From NCBI GenBank assembly GCA_964479445.1, contig CAYZMH010000040.1, positions 1 through 30,290 of the forward strand: a stretch of 30,290 bases of DNA, read 5' to 3'. Origin of the DNA: CAYZMH01 sp964479445 (GTDB lineage: Bacteria; Bacteroidota; Bacteroidia; Bacteroidales; GCA-2748055). The notes below the pieces were generated by a model. The model did no database searches and had not been told where the DNA came from. It saw only the letters and a program-made list of their open reading frames with translations. A program made the translations under genes and the position numbers. This document shows, piece by piece, positions 1 through 10,600 of the stretch (positions are counted from its first letter, which is position 1; every line of letters starts with the position of its first letter).

Positions 1-1314
1 CGGACCAGCTTTAACGCTATACTGGTTAACCACATACCGCTGTTCCAGTTCTACCGTGATGGATGCTTCATAGGGATTCCCGCTCCCGTCATTCTGACAG
101 GTGGTGAGGGGGTCGCCATCCACTGCAAAAGGGCCGGTACCGGTATAGGTTGCGTCTGAAGAAACCCATGTCATGGAGATGGTATCCCCGGCAGGTCGGT
201 CGGATGACCCCTCTGCCTGCTCCTGGAATACCTGGATGTTATCCACGTACATGTTGCCCCAGTTGGTGTCATAGTAGGTTCCGGGTTCAAACCCCTTCTC
301 CACGTGGTTATGATACATCACATGCACCCGTGCCGTCGCTGCATCGAGGGGTACCTCTACCGGGGCCATGGTCACGGGAAGCCAGTGCCCGAAATGCTGC
401 ACAATGTCCTGCAGCACCAGGTCGCGCATCGTATGTTCCTGTCCGGTCTGCTGACCGCTGGCATCGTAAAAACGAATCCTTACAGGGGTATTACTTATCC
501 GCAGGTATAGCTCCGGGGTGTTGGCAAACTTCATCCAGTAATAGACGAAGAGCTCCTCTCCCGCCTGCACAGGGAACGGATCGCTTACAATCCGCTCATA
601 ATCGTTCTCTTCATCCAGGTGAAGTGAACTATCGCCGAAGATGGCAATCTCCGAGGGCTCGATCCCGGCTGAACCGGAATAGTTCCACCCCACCGGTATG
701 CCCGACTCCCACTCTTCAAAGGAACTGTAAGCCACCAGGTTCTCCGCGTAGTCCCTCTCCCCCTGGCTCCAGGGGATCGATATGCCCTCGTCTGGCCGGG
801 TGATGGTCAGGTTACCCTCCTCTACCCAAACATTGTTCAGCTCAATTTCTCCCTGGTCGTCGAACCCTTCGGGAAAAATTATTGATATAACAGCCTGGTC
901 GGTAGACTGGATCTCGGGTGCCCTGCAAACAATCATCCTCGAAGCCTCACCGCTTCCGGTATATTCAACCTCCTCCTCCTTCACACCGTCTTCCCAACCA
1001 TAACCGGCTGCAATCTCCGAGGTGGAGCTCCCATCCCTGTCATAAAACTCCAGGTGCAATACCACCGGCTGTTCACCCCCGGATGCATTCCTTGCATCCA
1101 ATTGCAGGGTGTAAACCTGTGCCGGTGTAGCTGGAAAAGAGAACACCTCAGCCGTATCACCGGCCGGGATACCACCTTCGGAAGTAAGGGCAATGCTGTC
1201 GCCCGACTCCCCCACTGTAAACCCCGGTATATTTTCGTAAAAATTAACACCAACCTGACCTGATGCCGGCAGGAACATGAAAACAACCCCCATAAGAAAC
1301 AACCACTTATTCAT
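1..1314 (-). CDS. Secreted carbohydrate-binding-type protein, C-terminus cut by window edge
   Basis: The reading frame from the ATG at 1314 stays open for 438 codons to base 1, so the C-terminus lies outside the window. The start is followed by a typical signal peptide ending near 'LPASGQ'. The rest looks like beta-sandwich modules: an N-terminal region (about residues 20-165) and a second module (about 195-365) ending in 'MYVDNIQVF', a pattern common in CBM4/9-like jelly rolls. A third region starts near residue 380 and contains 'FAVDGDPLTTCQ', which resembles the opening of an F5/8 type C (CBM32) domain. No catalytic motif is visible in the part present. It is the last gene of the operon inside the window, 97 bases after the preceding sulfatase stop. 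A role in binding glycan at the cell surface is inference; a catalytic or T9SS domain could lie beyond the edge. Confidence 0.75.
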   Translation of the reverse strand, partial: MNKWLFLMGVVFMFLPASGQVGVNFYENIPGFTVGESGDSIALTSEGGIPAGDTAEVFSFPATPAQVYTLQLDARNASGGEQPVVLHLEFYDRDGSSTSEIAAGYGWEDGVKEEEVEYTGSGEASRMIVCRAPEIQSTDQAVISIIFPEGFDDQGEIELNNVWVEEGNLTITRPDEGISIPWSQGERDYAENLVAYSSFEEWESGIPVGWNYSGSAGIEPSEIAIFGDSSLHLDEENDYERIVSDPFPVQAGEELFVYYWMKFANTPELYLRISNTPVRIRFYDASGQQTGQEHTMRDLVLQDIVQHFGHWLPVTMAPVEVPLDAATARVHVMYHNHVEKGFEPGTYYDTNWGNMYVDNIQVFQEQAEGSSDRPAGDTISMTWVSSDATYTGTGPFAVDGDPLTTCQNDGSGNPYEASITVELEQRYVVNQYSVKAGP

Positions 1315-1411
1315 AGGTCTTTTTTTACGATCTAACAATGCATTAACCGCTCCTCCTGGTAAAAACAGGCAGGTTAACCTTACAAACCGGACCGGGGAAT
1401 CATAGGATTCG

Positions 1412-2866
1412 CTAAATGCTCTTATCCTGGTAATCCTCTTCCTCCTCGTTCCTTCGCTCAAGCTGATTGACCACGGGTTCAACCGTCTCTTCATGAGCTT
1501 TTTTGAGCGCCTTCATCTCTTCCACCACTTCCGGGTACTGATCTGCCACGTTGTATTGCTCCCCGGGATCCACATCCAGGTTGTACAATAACGGCGGATC
1601 ATGGGGCGTCAGAACGTCCCGGTTACGGCCATACTCCGGCTGGGTGATGAAGTGGGCTTTAAACGATCCTTTGCGGATCGCAAACACCCTGGTACCCCGG
1701 TAGTAGATCATCTCATCCCTGGGATTCTCTCCGCTTTCAAGCAGGACCGGGGAGATGTCATAGCCATCCAACAAGCGGTCATCCGGTACGTCCACCCCGG
1801 CAAGTTCTGCAAAAGTGGGCATCAGGTCCATGGTGGCCCCGGGTTCCCTTACAATTCCGGGCTCGATCGTTCCTGGCCACCAGAAGATACCGGGAACACG
1901 CATGCCTCCCTCAAAGGTGCCTCCTTTACCACCCCGCAGCAGTCCGGCACTGCCGCCCAGCTCATCGAAAACGAGCCACGGACCGTTGTCCGATGTAAAG
2001 ACCACCAGGGTATTCTCTTCCAGGTCCAGGGCTTTTAACCTGTCAACCACCTGGCCGACACTCCAGTCAATTTCCTCGATCACATCGCCATACACCCCTC
2101 TCCTGCTCACACCTTCAAACTCAGGGGTGGTAAATAAGGGAACATGGGGCATGCTGTGGGCCAGGTAGAGAAAGAACGGTTCATTCTGCGACTCCTCGAT
2201 AAATTGCAGGGCCTCCTCGGTATACCGTTTGGTAATGGTGGTCTGATCAGCAGGCCGCTCGATCTCTTCCGTTCCGGATATCAGCGGAACCTGGAAATAG
2301 GACATCTTCGGGTTAACGATCGACTCACGGTGGTTCACCCCTTCCGGCCGGTCCATATCATTGCTGTAGGGTATGCCGTAGTACCGGTCAAATCCCTGGT
2401 TGGTAGGCAGAAACTCGGGAAGATGACCAAGGTGCCACTTCCCGATGCAGGCCGAGGTATACCCTCCATCTTTCAACATCTCTGCAATGGTGATCTCACT
2501 GGTGGGCAATCCCCCCTCTGAATCGGGAAAGAGCACGCGCCGATTGTCGCTTACCATCCCCGAGCGTATGGGCAAACGGCCCGTGAGCAAAGCCGCCCTG
2601 CTGGGGGTACATACCGGTGCGCCTACATAAAAACTGGTCCACTTCTGTCCCTCTTCGGCAATCTCCGACAGGTTGGGGGTGGCAATGGTGGGATGCCCGA
2701 ATGGTTCAATGTCGGCATACCCCATGTCATCACAGAATACCACAACAAAATTGGGTGGCTGCGGGGGTTGAGATGCATTCATGCTGCAACCCGACGCCAG
2801 GAGGAAACCCGGAACGGCCAGCATGATAATGGATTGAATGGAAAGGTTACTAAAAAATCGTACCAT
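1412..2866 (-). CDS. Arylsulfatase A-like sulfatase lipoprotein (S1 family)
   Basis: A formylglycine-dependent sulfatase that removes sulfate esters from a substrate, probably sugar sulfates. The start chosen is the ATG at 2866, which gives 484 residues beginning 'MVRFFSNLS' with a lipobox 'LLASGC' (Cys27). An upstream ATG at 2911 would add 15 residues that do not fit a signal peptide. Visible S1 features are the metal-binding Asp pair (46-47), the CTPSR maturation motif (86-90, Cys to formylglycine), 'GKWHLG' (Lys143, His145), His237 and His241, 'TSDNG' (Asp293, Asn294) and 'GGKGGTFEGG' (Lys314). All expected catalytic residues are present. The layout is closest to the arylsulfatase A/GalNAc-6-sulfatase type; I cannot assign the numbered subfamily. 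It follows sulfatase gene 2929-4545 by 62 bases, consistent with one operon. Surface or periplasmic lipoprotein location is inferred. Confidence 0.92.
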   Translation of the reverse strand: MVRFFSNLSIQSIIMLAVPGFLLASGCSMNASQPPQPPNFVVVFCDDMGYADIEPFGHPTIATPNLSEIAEEGQKWTSFYVGAPVCTPSRAALLTGRLPIRSGMVSDNRRVLFPDSEGGLPTSEITIAEMLKDGGYTSACIGKWHLGHLPEFLPTNQGFDRYYGIPYSNDMDRPEGVNHRESIVNPKMSYFQVPLISGTEEIERPADQTTITKRYTEEALQFIEESQNEPFFLYLAHSMPHVPLFTTPEFEGVSRRGVYGDVIEEIDWSVGQVVDRLKALDLEENTLVVFTSDNGPWLVFDELGGSAGLLRGGKGGTFEGGMRVPGIFWWPGTIEPGIVREPGATMDLMPTFAELAGVDVPDDRLLDGYDISPVLLESGENPRDEMIYYRGTRVFAIRKGSFKAHFITQPEYGRNRDVLTPHDPPLLYNLDVDPGEQYNVADQYPEVVEEMKALKKAHEETVEPVVNQLERRNEEEEDYQDKSI

Positions 2867-2928
2867 GATGTAGTGTTTTTCTTCGATTGTACAATAAGAT
2901 TTATTTAACAAGGCGATTACCTCTGCTG

Positions 2929-4545
2929 TTACCTTCTTCGTGACCTGCGTGCTTCATATTGTTCAATGAATTTCTGGTCCAGTTCTTTAGAATCCTTATA
3001 CTTTTTCCGCAACTCCTTTAAATCCTCTTTTAACCGGCTGACCACATCGGCATACGCCGGGTCATCATACACATTGTTCATCTCCATGGGATCCTTTTTC
3101 CGGTCATACAACTCCCATTCATCCACATCATAATAGAAATGAGCCAGCTTATACGCTTCGGTCACAATACCATAATGGCGCTTCACCATGTGGGCACCGG
3201 GGTACTCATAATAGTGATAATACACGGCATCCCGGAAGTTTTCTGTTTCACCCCTGAACAGCGGGACCAGGCTCTCGCCCTGCATATACTCCGGGACCTC
3301 AATGCCGGCTGCAGCAAGAAAAGTCGGCGCAAAGTCCAGGTTCTGCACCATCTGCGTGTTTTCGGTACCCGGTTCAATCATACCCGGCCACCTTACGAGC
3401 AGCGGGGTCTTGAACGATTCCTCATAGATAAACCGCTTGTCAAACCATCCGTGCTCCCCCAGGTAGAAACCCTGGTCAGACGTGTACACCACGATGGTAT
3501 TCTCCGCCAGTCCGTTCGCATCCAGGTAATCCAGCACACGACCCACACCTTCATCCACGGCCGCTATACAACCCAGGTAATCCTGCATATACCGCTGGTA
3601 TTTCCACCGCATAAGGTCCTTCTGTGACATATCCGCATACTGCTCGCGAAACTCTTTGATAATGGGATCATACACCGAATCCCAGGCGGCCCGCTGTTCC
3701 TCGTTCAGTCGCCCTACACGCTGTCCGTACTGCTTCACCTTATCATCTTCCACTCCCATGGCTTCCAGCACTGCCGGATCGATCTTGTTATCCTTCGCCA
3801 GGGTCATATGCTCCAGGATGTTCATTTCAGCCGTCTTTGCCGCGGTTCCCCGTCCCTCGTAATCATCGAAAAGGGTTTCGGGTTCCCGGAACGTCCTCTG
3901 CGTGTAATCCTTGTAATGACGCTCGGCCGGCAACCACGCCCGGTGGGGCGCCTTGTGAAGATACGCCAGGAAGAACGGTTTATCCCCGTCCCGCTCCTGG
4001 TCCAGCCATTCCAGCGTCATGTCGGTGATTATATCGGTCACATACCCCTCCTCTCTGATGCGCCCTTCATTTTTAGTAATGAAATCCGGATTGTAGTAAT
4101 TCCCCTGTCCGGGCAGGATCTTGAACTGGTCGAAGCCTTTCGGACTGTTTCCGAAATGCAGCTTCCCGAAAAGGGCGGTCTGGTACCCCTCTTCCTGCAT
4201 GATCTGCGGGAAGGTCACCTTGGAGGTGTCAAAATCACTGACGTTATCAATCTTGCCGTTGATATGGCAGTGCGTCCCGGTAAGGATCACCGCCCGCGAC
4301 GGTCCGCAAATGGAATTGGTCACGCTTGCATTGTCAAACAACATCCCTTCATCGGCAATCCGGTCAATGTTCGGCGTTTCCATCAGTTCATCCGAGTAAG
4401 CACTCAGGGCCTGGTAGGCATGGTCATCCGACATGATAAAGAGGATGTTGGGCGGCTGTTTGCCGGATTCCTCTTTGTTCCCGCTGGAGCAGGAAATGGC
4501 TCCCATAAGAAGGAGTGTTGAAGATACGATCGCTGTTGTTTTCAT
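2929..4545 (-). CDS. Sulfatase lipoprotein, N-acetylglucosamine-6-sulfatase-like (S1 family)
   Basis: A 538-residue sulfatase with a signal peptide and lipobox 'AISC' (Cys19) followed by the charged stretch 'SSGNKEES', which may act as a surface-export signal. S1 residues seen are Asp40-Asp41, the maturation motif CGPSR (80-84), 'FGKLHFG' (Lys128, His130), His197 and His201, and 'TSDQGFYLGEHGWFDK' (Asp357, Gln358, His365, Lys370). The 'DDHAYQALSAY' and 'SDQGFYLGEHGWFDKR' patterns recall the N-acetylglucosamine-6-sulfatase group (S1_11-like) of gut and marine Bacteroidota. That subfamily call is from memory of family patterns and is tentative. The start lies 6 bases after the stop of the fucosidase-like gene, so the two are probably co-transcribed. 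The C-terminus is rich in basic residues ('EARRSRRR'). Confidence 0.92.
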   Translation of the reverse strand: MKTTAIVSSTLLLMGAISCSSGNKEESGKQPPNILFIMSDDHAYQALSAYSDELMETPNIDRIADEGMLFDNASVTNSICGPSRAVILTGTHCHINGKIDNVSDFDTSKVTFPQIMQEEGYQTALFGKLHFGNSPKGFDQFKILPGQGNYYNPDFITKNEGRIREEGYVTDIITDMTLEWLDQERDGDKPFFLAYLHKAPHRAWLPAERHYKDYTQRTFREPETLFDDYEGRGTAAKTAEMNILEHMTLAKDNKIDPAVLEAMGVEDDKVKQYGQRVGRLNEEQRAAWDSVYDPIIKEFREQYADMSQKDLMRWKYQRYMQDYLGCIAAVDEGVGRVLDYLDANGLAENTIVVYTSDQGFYLGEHGWFDKRFIYEESFKTPLLVRWPGMIEPGTENTQMVQNLDFAPTFLAAAGIEVPEYMQGESLVPLFRGETENFRDAVYYHYYEYPGAHMVKRHYGIVTEAYKLAHFYYDVDEWELYDRKKDPMEMNNVYDDPAYADVVSRLKEDLKELRKKYKDSKELDQKFIEQYEARRSRRR

Positions 4546-4551
4546 AGGTTA

Positions 4552-6048
4552 CTATTTTAATTGCATTTTGATTACCCAGGCATGTTCGCAGGGCTTTTGC
4601 TCCCTGAGTGCTTCCGGGATCCGGATCACAAGCTTTCCCCACTTTCCGCTTTCATAACTGTACGCCAGTTGCTGATCTGTTCCCAGCATCCGCACCTCGG
4701 GGTTTTCACCTCCCAGGAAAACCGATTGCAGGCGCAACTCCTCCCCGGGCCACTCCTTGCAGATGGCATAGACATAGTTACCGTCTTTGCTCCGGGTGAA
4801 CCGAACCTTCTCGCCCTCCTGTGCTACCAGCCAGGGCCGCGAACCATAAATGGCCTCCCCGTTCACATCCAGCCACCTGCCGATCTCCCGGAGGCGGCGT
4901 TCCTGCACCTCGGGAAGCGCTCCCTGCCCGTCAAGGTTCACAATCAGCAACAGGTTGCCATTCAGACTCACCACCCGGATAAACATGTGAATGAACTCCT
5001 CCACACTGATCACGCTCTCTTCGGTGTCCTGCCAGTTGTAGCCGAAAGACTGACTGATCCCGCGGTTCTCCTCCCAGGGATGTACGATCTTCGACTGGGC
5101 CGTCTCCAGCGAGTGGTATTCACTGGTAAAGAAGTCCCCCGATTTATGGCGAAGGCTTCTTCCCAGCCGGTCATTGGAGGCCACCTCTTTGCGCCCTTCG
5201 GCCTGGTTGTAAAAATAGCTTACCAGTTCATCCATGCGTGTCTCCTCCAACGGAGTGAACCACTCGGCATCCAGCCAGAGGATATCCGGATCATACATCT
5301 CGATGAACTCCTCCGCCTGGGGCAGAATATACTCCCCGTAGTAATCCTCCACAGGACGCTTTCCGGTCATCATTCCTTTATAGGCCTCTTTCTCATAGGA
5401 TTCATACCTGACCGGCGGATAACCGTATCCCCATTCACGTACCTGGGTCACTTCACCCTCTTCCTCGATGGGATATTCCCACTCTTCGATGCAGTAATAG
5501 AATCCGAACTTCAGATCCCGCTCGCGGCATGCATCCACCAGGGGCCTGATCAGGTCGCGGTTCGGTCCCATGTCCATGGCGTCCCGTTCGGTATAGCTGC
5601 TGGGCCACAGGCAAAAGCCCGTACAGTGCTTGGCAAAAGGGATCACGTATTGCATTCCGGCCTGCCGGGCAATCTCTGCCAGTCCTTCGGGATCATACTC
5701 CTTCGCCTGGAACAGGGGAATGAAGTCATCCCGTTCAAAATCCTCACCCCAGTTCTCCACGTGGTATTCCCTCCACTCCTCATTTTCATACATTTTCTTC
5801 AAATACCAGTCGGGGTAAATCGCCCGGTCCTCATCGACTTTCGGTCCCCATCCGGGTACCGAAAACACCCCCCAGTCCACGAACATCCCGAACTTGGCAT
5901 CGCGAAACCACTCCGGGGTCTGGTGCTCCCGGATGGAAGCCAGGGTCGAATCGTACTTTTTCTTCTCAGTCTCCTGCTGCCCACTGTCACAACCGGTCAG
6001 CCATGCTGCCGCCATTCCGGCAGCCAGGAACAGTACTCCTTTTTTCAT
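4552..6048 (-). CDS. Divergent GH29 alpha-L-fucosidase-like lipoprotein
   Basis: A 498-residue protein of the GH29 type, a family of retaining enzymes that usually release terminal alpha-L-fucose. The lipobox is 'LTGC' (Cys20). Family landmarks are 'FGMFVDWGVFSVPGWG' (53-68), 'KHCTGFCLW' (140-148), 'FGFYYCIEEW' (181-190), the nucleophile segment 'LWLDAEW' with Asp260, and 'SFGYNW' (334-339). Compared with the classical patterns FGxFxHWG and KHHDGFxxW, the first His is Asp58, and the second His and Asp of the latter motif are Cys142 and Thr143. These positions contact fucose in studied GH29 enzymes, so specificity may differ. The start codon overlaps the stop of the upstream sulfatase gene (ATGA at 6045-6048), which indicates translational coupling. 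A C-terminal beta domain follows the barrel. Confidence 0.9.
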   Translation of the reverse strand: MKKGVLFLAAGMAAAWLTGCDSGQQETEKKKYDSTLASIREHQTPEWFRDAKFGMFVDWGVFSVPGWGPKVDEDRAIYPDWYLKKMYENEEWREYHVENWGEDFERDDFIPLFQAKEYDPEGLAEIARQAGMQYVIPFAKHCTGFCLWPSSYTERDAMDMGPNRDLIRPLVDACRERDLKFGFYYCIEEWEYPIEEEGEVTQVREWGYGYPPVRYESYEKEAYKGMMTGKRPVEDYYGEYILPQAEEFIEMYDPDILWLDAEWFTPLEETRMDELVSYFYNQAEGRKEVASNDRLGRSLRHKSGDFFTSEYHSLETAQSKIVHPWEENRGISQSFGYNWQDTEESVISVEEFIHMFIRVVSLNGNLLLIVNLDGQGALPEVQERRLREIGRWLDVNGEAIYGSRPWLVAQEGEKVRFTRSKDGNYVYAICKEWPGEELRLQSVFLGGENPEVRMLGTDQQLAYSYESGKWGKLVIRIPEALREQKPCEHAWVIKMQLK

Positions 6049-7607
6049 AGTTTCGCTGCTTCAATAGATTGTTTTTGTTTTTTCGCTCCTTCCCGGGCCG
6101 CGTCAAATGTTTCCCGCATCATCTCCAGCACATCCCTGTATTTTTTATCGTAAGCCAGGTTGTGATGCTCCTCCGGATCATTCCGGTGATCATAGAGCTC
6201 CTCGTTATCCGCCTTTACCTCACCCCCCCAGCGGTGGTATTTCCAGCGGTCGGTGCGAATGGCCCCATGTCTTCCTTTGTAGCTCACCATGTAAGCCGTG
6301 GCATCTTCATCCACCCGCTGGTTGTCTTCCAGGAAGGGCACCATACTTTCCCCCTGGAGAATTCCCGGGGTCTGCTCCTGGAAGCCACAAAGCTCGGTGA
6401 GCGTTGGGTACAGATCAATAAGCTCAACAATGGAAGCGTTGGTGGTTCCACGGGTTTTTTCAATACCCGGACTCGATATGATCAGCGGTACCCGAACACT
6501 GCCTTCCCAGAGGCTCACCTTCGACCAGCAGTCGTGCTCACCCAGGTTGTAGCCATGATCCGATACAAAGATCACAATAGTCTCTTCCCGGCCACCCAGC
6601 CGTTCCAGGGCCGCCAGCAACCGTCCCACCTGTTCGTCCATGAAACGCACACTGGCCATGTACCCGGCAATGGTCTGCCGCTGCTGCAGCTCGTCCATGC
6701 CCCAGATCTTATGGTTCTGCCGGTTCATGGCCGGGGCCGGAACGTCTTCATCGTAAATGCCCGGGGGCAGTTCCATCTCTTGATCGGGATAGGGAAGAAA
6801 ACACCGCTCGGGAGCTATAAAGGGTACATGCGGACGCACATAGCCCACGGCAAGGAAAAACGGGGCATCCGGCTTCATCTTGGTCTTGTTACGGGCCCCC
6901 TCGGCAACCTCTCCCAGGCGGTTCTCAAGGATCGCAATCGCCTGGTTGGTGGCCATGTAATCGGCCTGCCCGATCTCCGTCCCATCCTCCAGCACCATCC
7001 GTGCAAAATTTGATCCGTAGTGCAGGTTCTTGGGAGAGAGGAGTTCCAGGTCACCCTGGCTCTGGGTCTCGGGTGCCATCACGTTATAGGCATAATCCCA
7101 GGAAGTGGGATCATCCCCGCCGGGCTCTCCCCGCTCAATGCCTCCCGGAACCCCCATGTGGAATATCTTGGAAACACGGGCAGTGAAATATCCATGCTCC
7201 CTGAAAAAACCCGCCATGGAAGGATGATCGGCCAGGGCCGGGGTCTCCAGTTTGTAACTGCCCGGTTCATCACTGTTTACCAGCACCCCGTTGGTCTCGG
7301 GATACAACCCGCTCATGAAGGAGGCACGGGACGGACCGCAAAGCGGGAACTGGCAATAGGCCCGCGTAAACCTCACTCCCTCCTCCGCCAGCTGGTCCAG
7401 GTGGGGGGTGTGTTTGTCCAGGTCCATGTACGGACCAATCCGGGTATTGAGGTCATCGGAAGTGATCAACAGGATGTTGGGCGGATTTTCTCCCTGCAAA
7501 GCGGTACAACCCATGATCAACATCCCTGCTACCATCATCCGCATCTGGGCTCCTCCACGGAAGGCAGAAAACGGTTGGGACGATGTGTCGGAAAAATGTA
7601 TTTGCAT
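6045..7607 (-). CDS. Iduronate-2-sulfatase-like sulfatase (S1_7 type)
   Basis: A sulfatase of 520 residues from the ATG at 7607. Catalytic features are Asp51-Asp52, the maturation motif CGPSR (90-94), 'SKIFH' (Lys147, His150) rather than the usual GKWH, 'RPHVPF' (His260), 'SDHGYNLGEH' (Asp350, His351) and 'WSK' (Lys363). The SKIFH, RPHxPF and DHGxxLGEH combination is typical of iduronate-2-sulfatase-like enzymes (S1_7), which in marine bacteria also act on algal polysaccharides. The N-terminus is uncertain. A hydrophobic segment with lipobox 'LIMGC' (Cys34) lies downstream of an unusually long leader, and internal ATGs at residues 22, 24 and 25 could give a shorter signal peptide. The stop overlaps the start of the fucosidase-like gene by 4 bases; the upstream neighbour is 36 bases away. 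Confidence 0.9.
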   Translation of the reverse strand: MQIHFSDTSSQPFSAFRGGAQMRMMVAGMLIMGCTALQGENPPNILLITSDDLNTRIGPYMDLDKHTPHLDQLAEEGVRFTRAYCQFPLCGPSRASFMSGLYPETNGVLVNSDEPGSYKLETPALADHPSMAGFFREHGYFTARVSKIFHMGVPGGIERGEPGGDDPTSWDYAYNVMAPETQSQGDLELLSPKNLHYGSNFARMVLEDGTEIGQADYMATNQAIAILENRLGEVAEGARNKTKMKPDAPFFLAVGYVRPHVPFIAPERCFLPYPDQEMELPPGIYDEDVPAPAMNRQNHKIWGMDELQQRQTIAGYMASVRFMDEQVGRLLAALERLGGREETIVIFVSDHGYNLGEHDCWSKVSLWEGSVRVPLIISSPGIEKTRGTTNASIVELIDLYPTLTELCGFQEQTPGILQGESMVPFLEDNQRVDEDATAYMVSYKGRHGAIRTDRWKYHRWGGEVKADNEELYDHRNDPEEHHNLAYDKKYRDVLEMMRETFDAAREGAKKQKQSIEAAKL

Positions 7608-7643
7608 ATTCTTTTAAATTTATAGATCGTTTCACACAATATT

Positions 7644-10600
7644 TTAAATACCTGTATCGCTGCGGATCACACACCGGCTGTACCGTCGGCCTTCCCCGGA
7701 GACCTCCAGGTAATAAACCCCTTCAGGAATATCCGCCAGGTCCACCCTTCCTTCATGATCCTCCAATTTACCCCTGATCAACACTCTTCCCATTGCATCG
7801 GTCAGCGTAACCCTTGCACCGTGGATATCACACCGGATCATCAACCAGTCCCCGGCCGGGTTAGGATAAACCATCATAGACCTGCCGGCAAATGATCTGT
7901 CCACCGGGGTCAGGCTGTCCAGTGCCAGCGAAAGCGTGGTATCCACCTCCAGGAAGAATGAATCCACATAGGTCTCATAACCTTCAGTATCAATCTCATA
8001 TTCATACTTCTCCCGGGCAGGCTGGTTGTAAAAGGTGAGCCTTCCCTGTGAATCGGTGTACCCTGAACGACCCTCCAGGATCACTTCGGCCTGGGGAACC
8101 GGACCGGCAGCGTCGTTCACTTCGAACAACACATCGGCATACGTGGGGGTCAGCCAGATCGTGAAAAGGGAATCACCCTCCAGTTCCAGCGTATCGGTAT
8201 GGGTGAAATAATCCCCGTGCGTGATGGTGTACACAAGGGTATCCTGGGAGAGATCCTCCAGGACTACCTCCCCCTGCTCATTGGAAGGCCACGTTCCGGC
8301 CCCGGTGGAAACCGTAGCCCGGTAAACGGGATCCTGACTGGAACGGTCCAGCACCCTGAGGGTGATATCGGGAAGGTCTCTTTGCAAATCCCAGGTAAAA
8401 GTGGTATCGGAATAGACCTCTGCATAGGCCTCCTCCAGGGGATAATACCCGGCGGCCTCCACCACCCGCATGTAAAACCCGTAATCCACCGCCTCCAGGG
8501 TGATGGTGCCATCCTGACCTGTAACATACGTAGAATCCCCGAATTCCACCGTGGCTCCCTCCAGCGGCTGGCCCGTAGCCTGGTCGGTCACCTCCAGGAT
8601 GACCTGGTAATCCGATCCTTCCAACAGGATACTGTCGGAAACCATGTACACATCAAATACTTCAAAATTTACCGTGGCCTCAGGCACGGCATGCCAGGTG
8701 CTGACCACAAAACGATTGATCTGATCCCTGTCCAGGGTCTGGTTGTCATCATTCACATTCACCGGCAGTTTCTCAAACTCCACGTAAGACCAGTGAACCT
8801 CCCCGTCAGCCGGGAACTTGTCTCCCAGGTACTGGGCCCCTCCTGTTTCATCCACCCCGAATGAAATCTTGGGCCAGTAGCGGGACTCCCAACCGGGTTG
8901 TGCATCCTCCCGTGCCACCACCAGGAGTCCTTTCACATCGGTAAAATCATAGTTCGATACCGGGTAAAAGGCCTTGGTGCCCACCTTGTTCTCGGTCGAA
9001 GAGAGCGAAAACCAGGCCGTGTTATTCTCCAGCTCCATCTCCAGGTTGCTGTTGGGCTGTCCCCAGAGGAACCACTTACCGCGATCATTGAAATCGATGC
9101 GACGGTAAGAAGCAAAACTGCTCAATACATCGGGGACGGGGCGCGGACACACCACTTCGAATTCCACCGGTGCCACCAGGCTGTCGGCAGGATCGGCGGC
9201 AGATAAGGAGATCTCGCCCTGGAAACCGGACTGCTCTTCATCCAGCTGGATATACCACCCCAGCATCCCGGTGCTCCGGGCTGGGATGGTAAGGCTTCTC
9301 TCGAGATCGTTTTCCGTGGTAAGAAATGCAGGAAGGGAGAGCTTCACCTCAATGGTCTTCTCCTCTTCCGAAAGATTCGTGGCCTGGAAACTGAGGGGAA
9401 CCTGCCCCTGGAATATGGTACCCAGGCGATACCCTGCATCGGTATACTCCAGGTGGTCGTAATCGGCAAAGTGTTGCAGCACCACCGGTTTTACTTTCCT
9501 GGGAGACATCTGGTCTTTATCCTGACCCCGCTGGTATAAATCCATGGCAGTGGTTTCGCTATCGATCATCCCGGCCAGGTCGGCCTGGTTGAAAGTTACA
9601 TATACAATCCGGTCCTCTGTCACGACCTCGCCACCGGCACCGGGATTAAGTACCCGGCCATCCATTCCGTGTATCGACTGAACCGGGATGCCCATATCAA
9701 TAGCTGCCTCTCCCGAATTGTAAAGGACCGCTACCGCCTCGGTGCCGTCACCAAAAACACGGGAACGGATCAAACTGGAATGCTCCACCATCAAATCCCC
9801 AAGGTACTCTTTGTGAGCAAGCTGCTGTATCGAATGGGCATATGATGCAAACGACAGAAACGGGGTGCCGTATTTGTCATTCAACGTATGCTGGGTCGTG
9901 TTGTTCCCGTCGGAAAACCGGGCGGCCAGGTACTTAAATGGAATGAAGTATTCATTCCCGGAAGCCCTGGCTTCCACGGCGTTCCCTACGATCATCTCCG
10001 CGCGGTCATACTCCTGTGAAAGGCTGGGCCAGTGCCCCCCGATGTATTTCATACCAATCTCCGAAATGCCCACCGGGAGATAGGGATTCTCCTCCCCCCC
10101 CGCCGTGTTCTTATAAAGTGCCGTTCGATTCTCTGCCTGGTCCGGGGTGGCATAGGTGTGAAAGGTCACCATATCCAGGGCATCCCAGCACCCCATCGAA
10201 CGCAGGTGCTTTACGTAGCCCTCTTTGATCCCGGCAAATACACCGGAAACGAGATCCACCTCATGTCCGGCCTCATGGAACGCGTAGGTCATGGCATGGA
10301 TCAGCGGACCCAGGCGGTCGTAGGTCATTCCGCTGGGTTCATTCCATATCTCGATGGTCTGCATGGGTAGCTGCCAGCGATCGTAAATTTTTAAGTAGGC
10401 GTCCGTGTAGGCAAGCAGATCCGACGGGTACTTGTTCTCCTCCAGGTTGGACCCGGAGATCACATCATCCGCTCGCCTCATCCAGTTGGGCGCGATGGCA
10501 TTGTTTGGCATAAAATGGATGTCATATTGCTCAAAAAGCACCCGGGCATCGTCATACCGGTAATCGGTTCCATACCAGTCCCATTTATCGGGTCGGGGGG

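Noticed and set aside
4561..6153. Long plus-strand open frame (530 codons) opposite the GH29-like gene
   Set aside because: It lies antisense to a gene with clear catalytic motifs and shows no domain, signal or start context; it reflects third-position G/C bias of the real gene.
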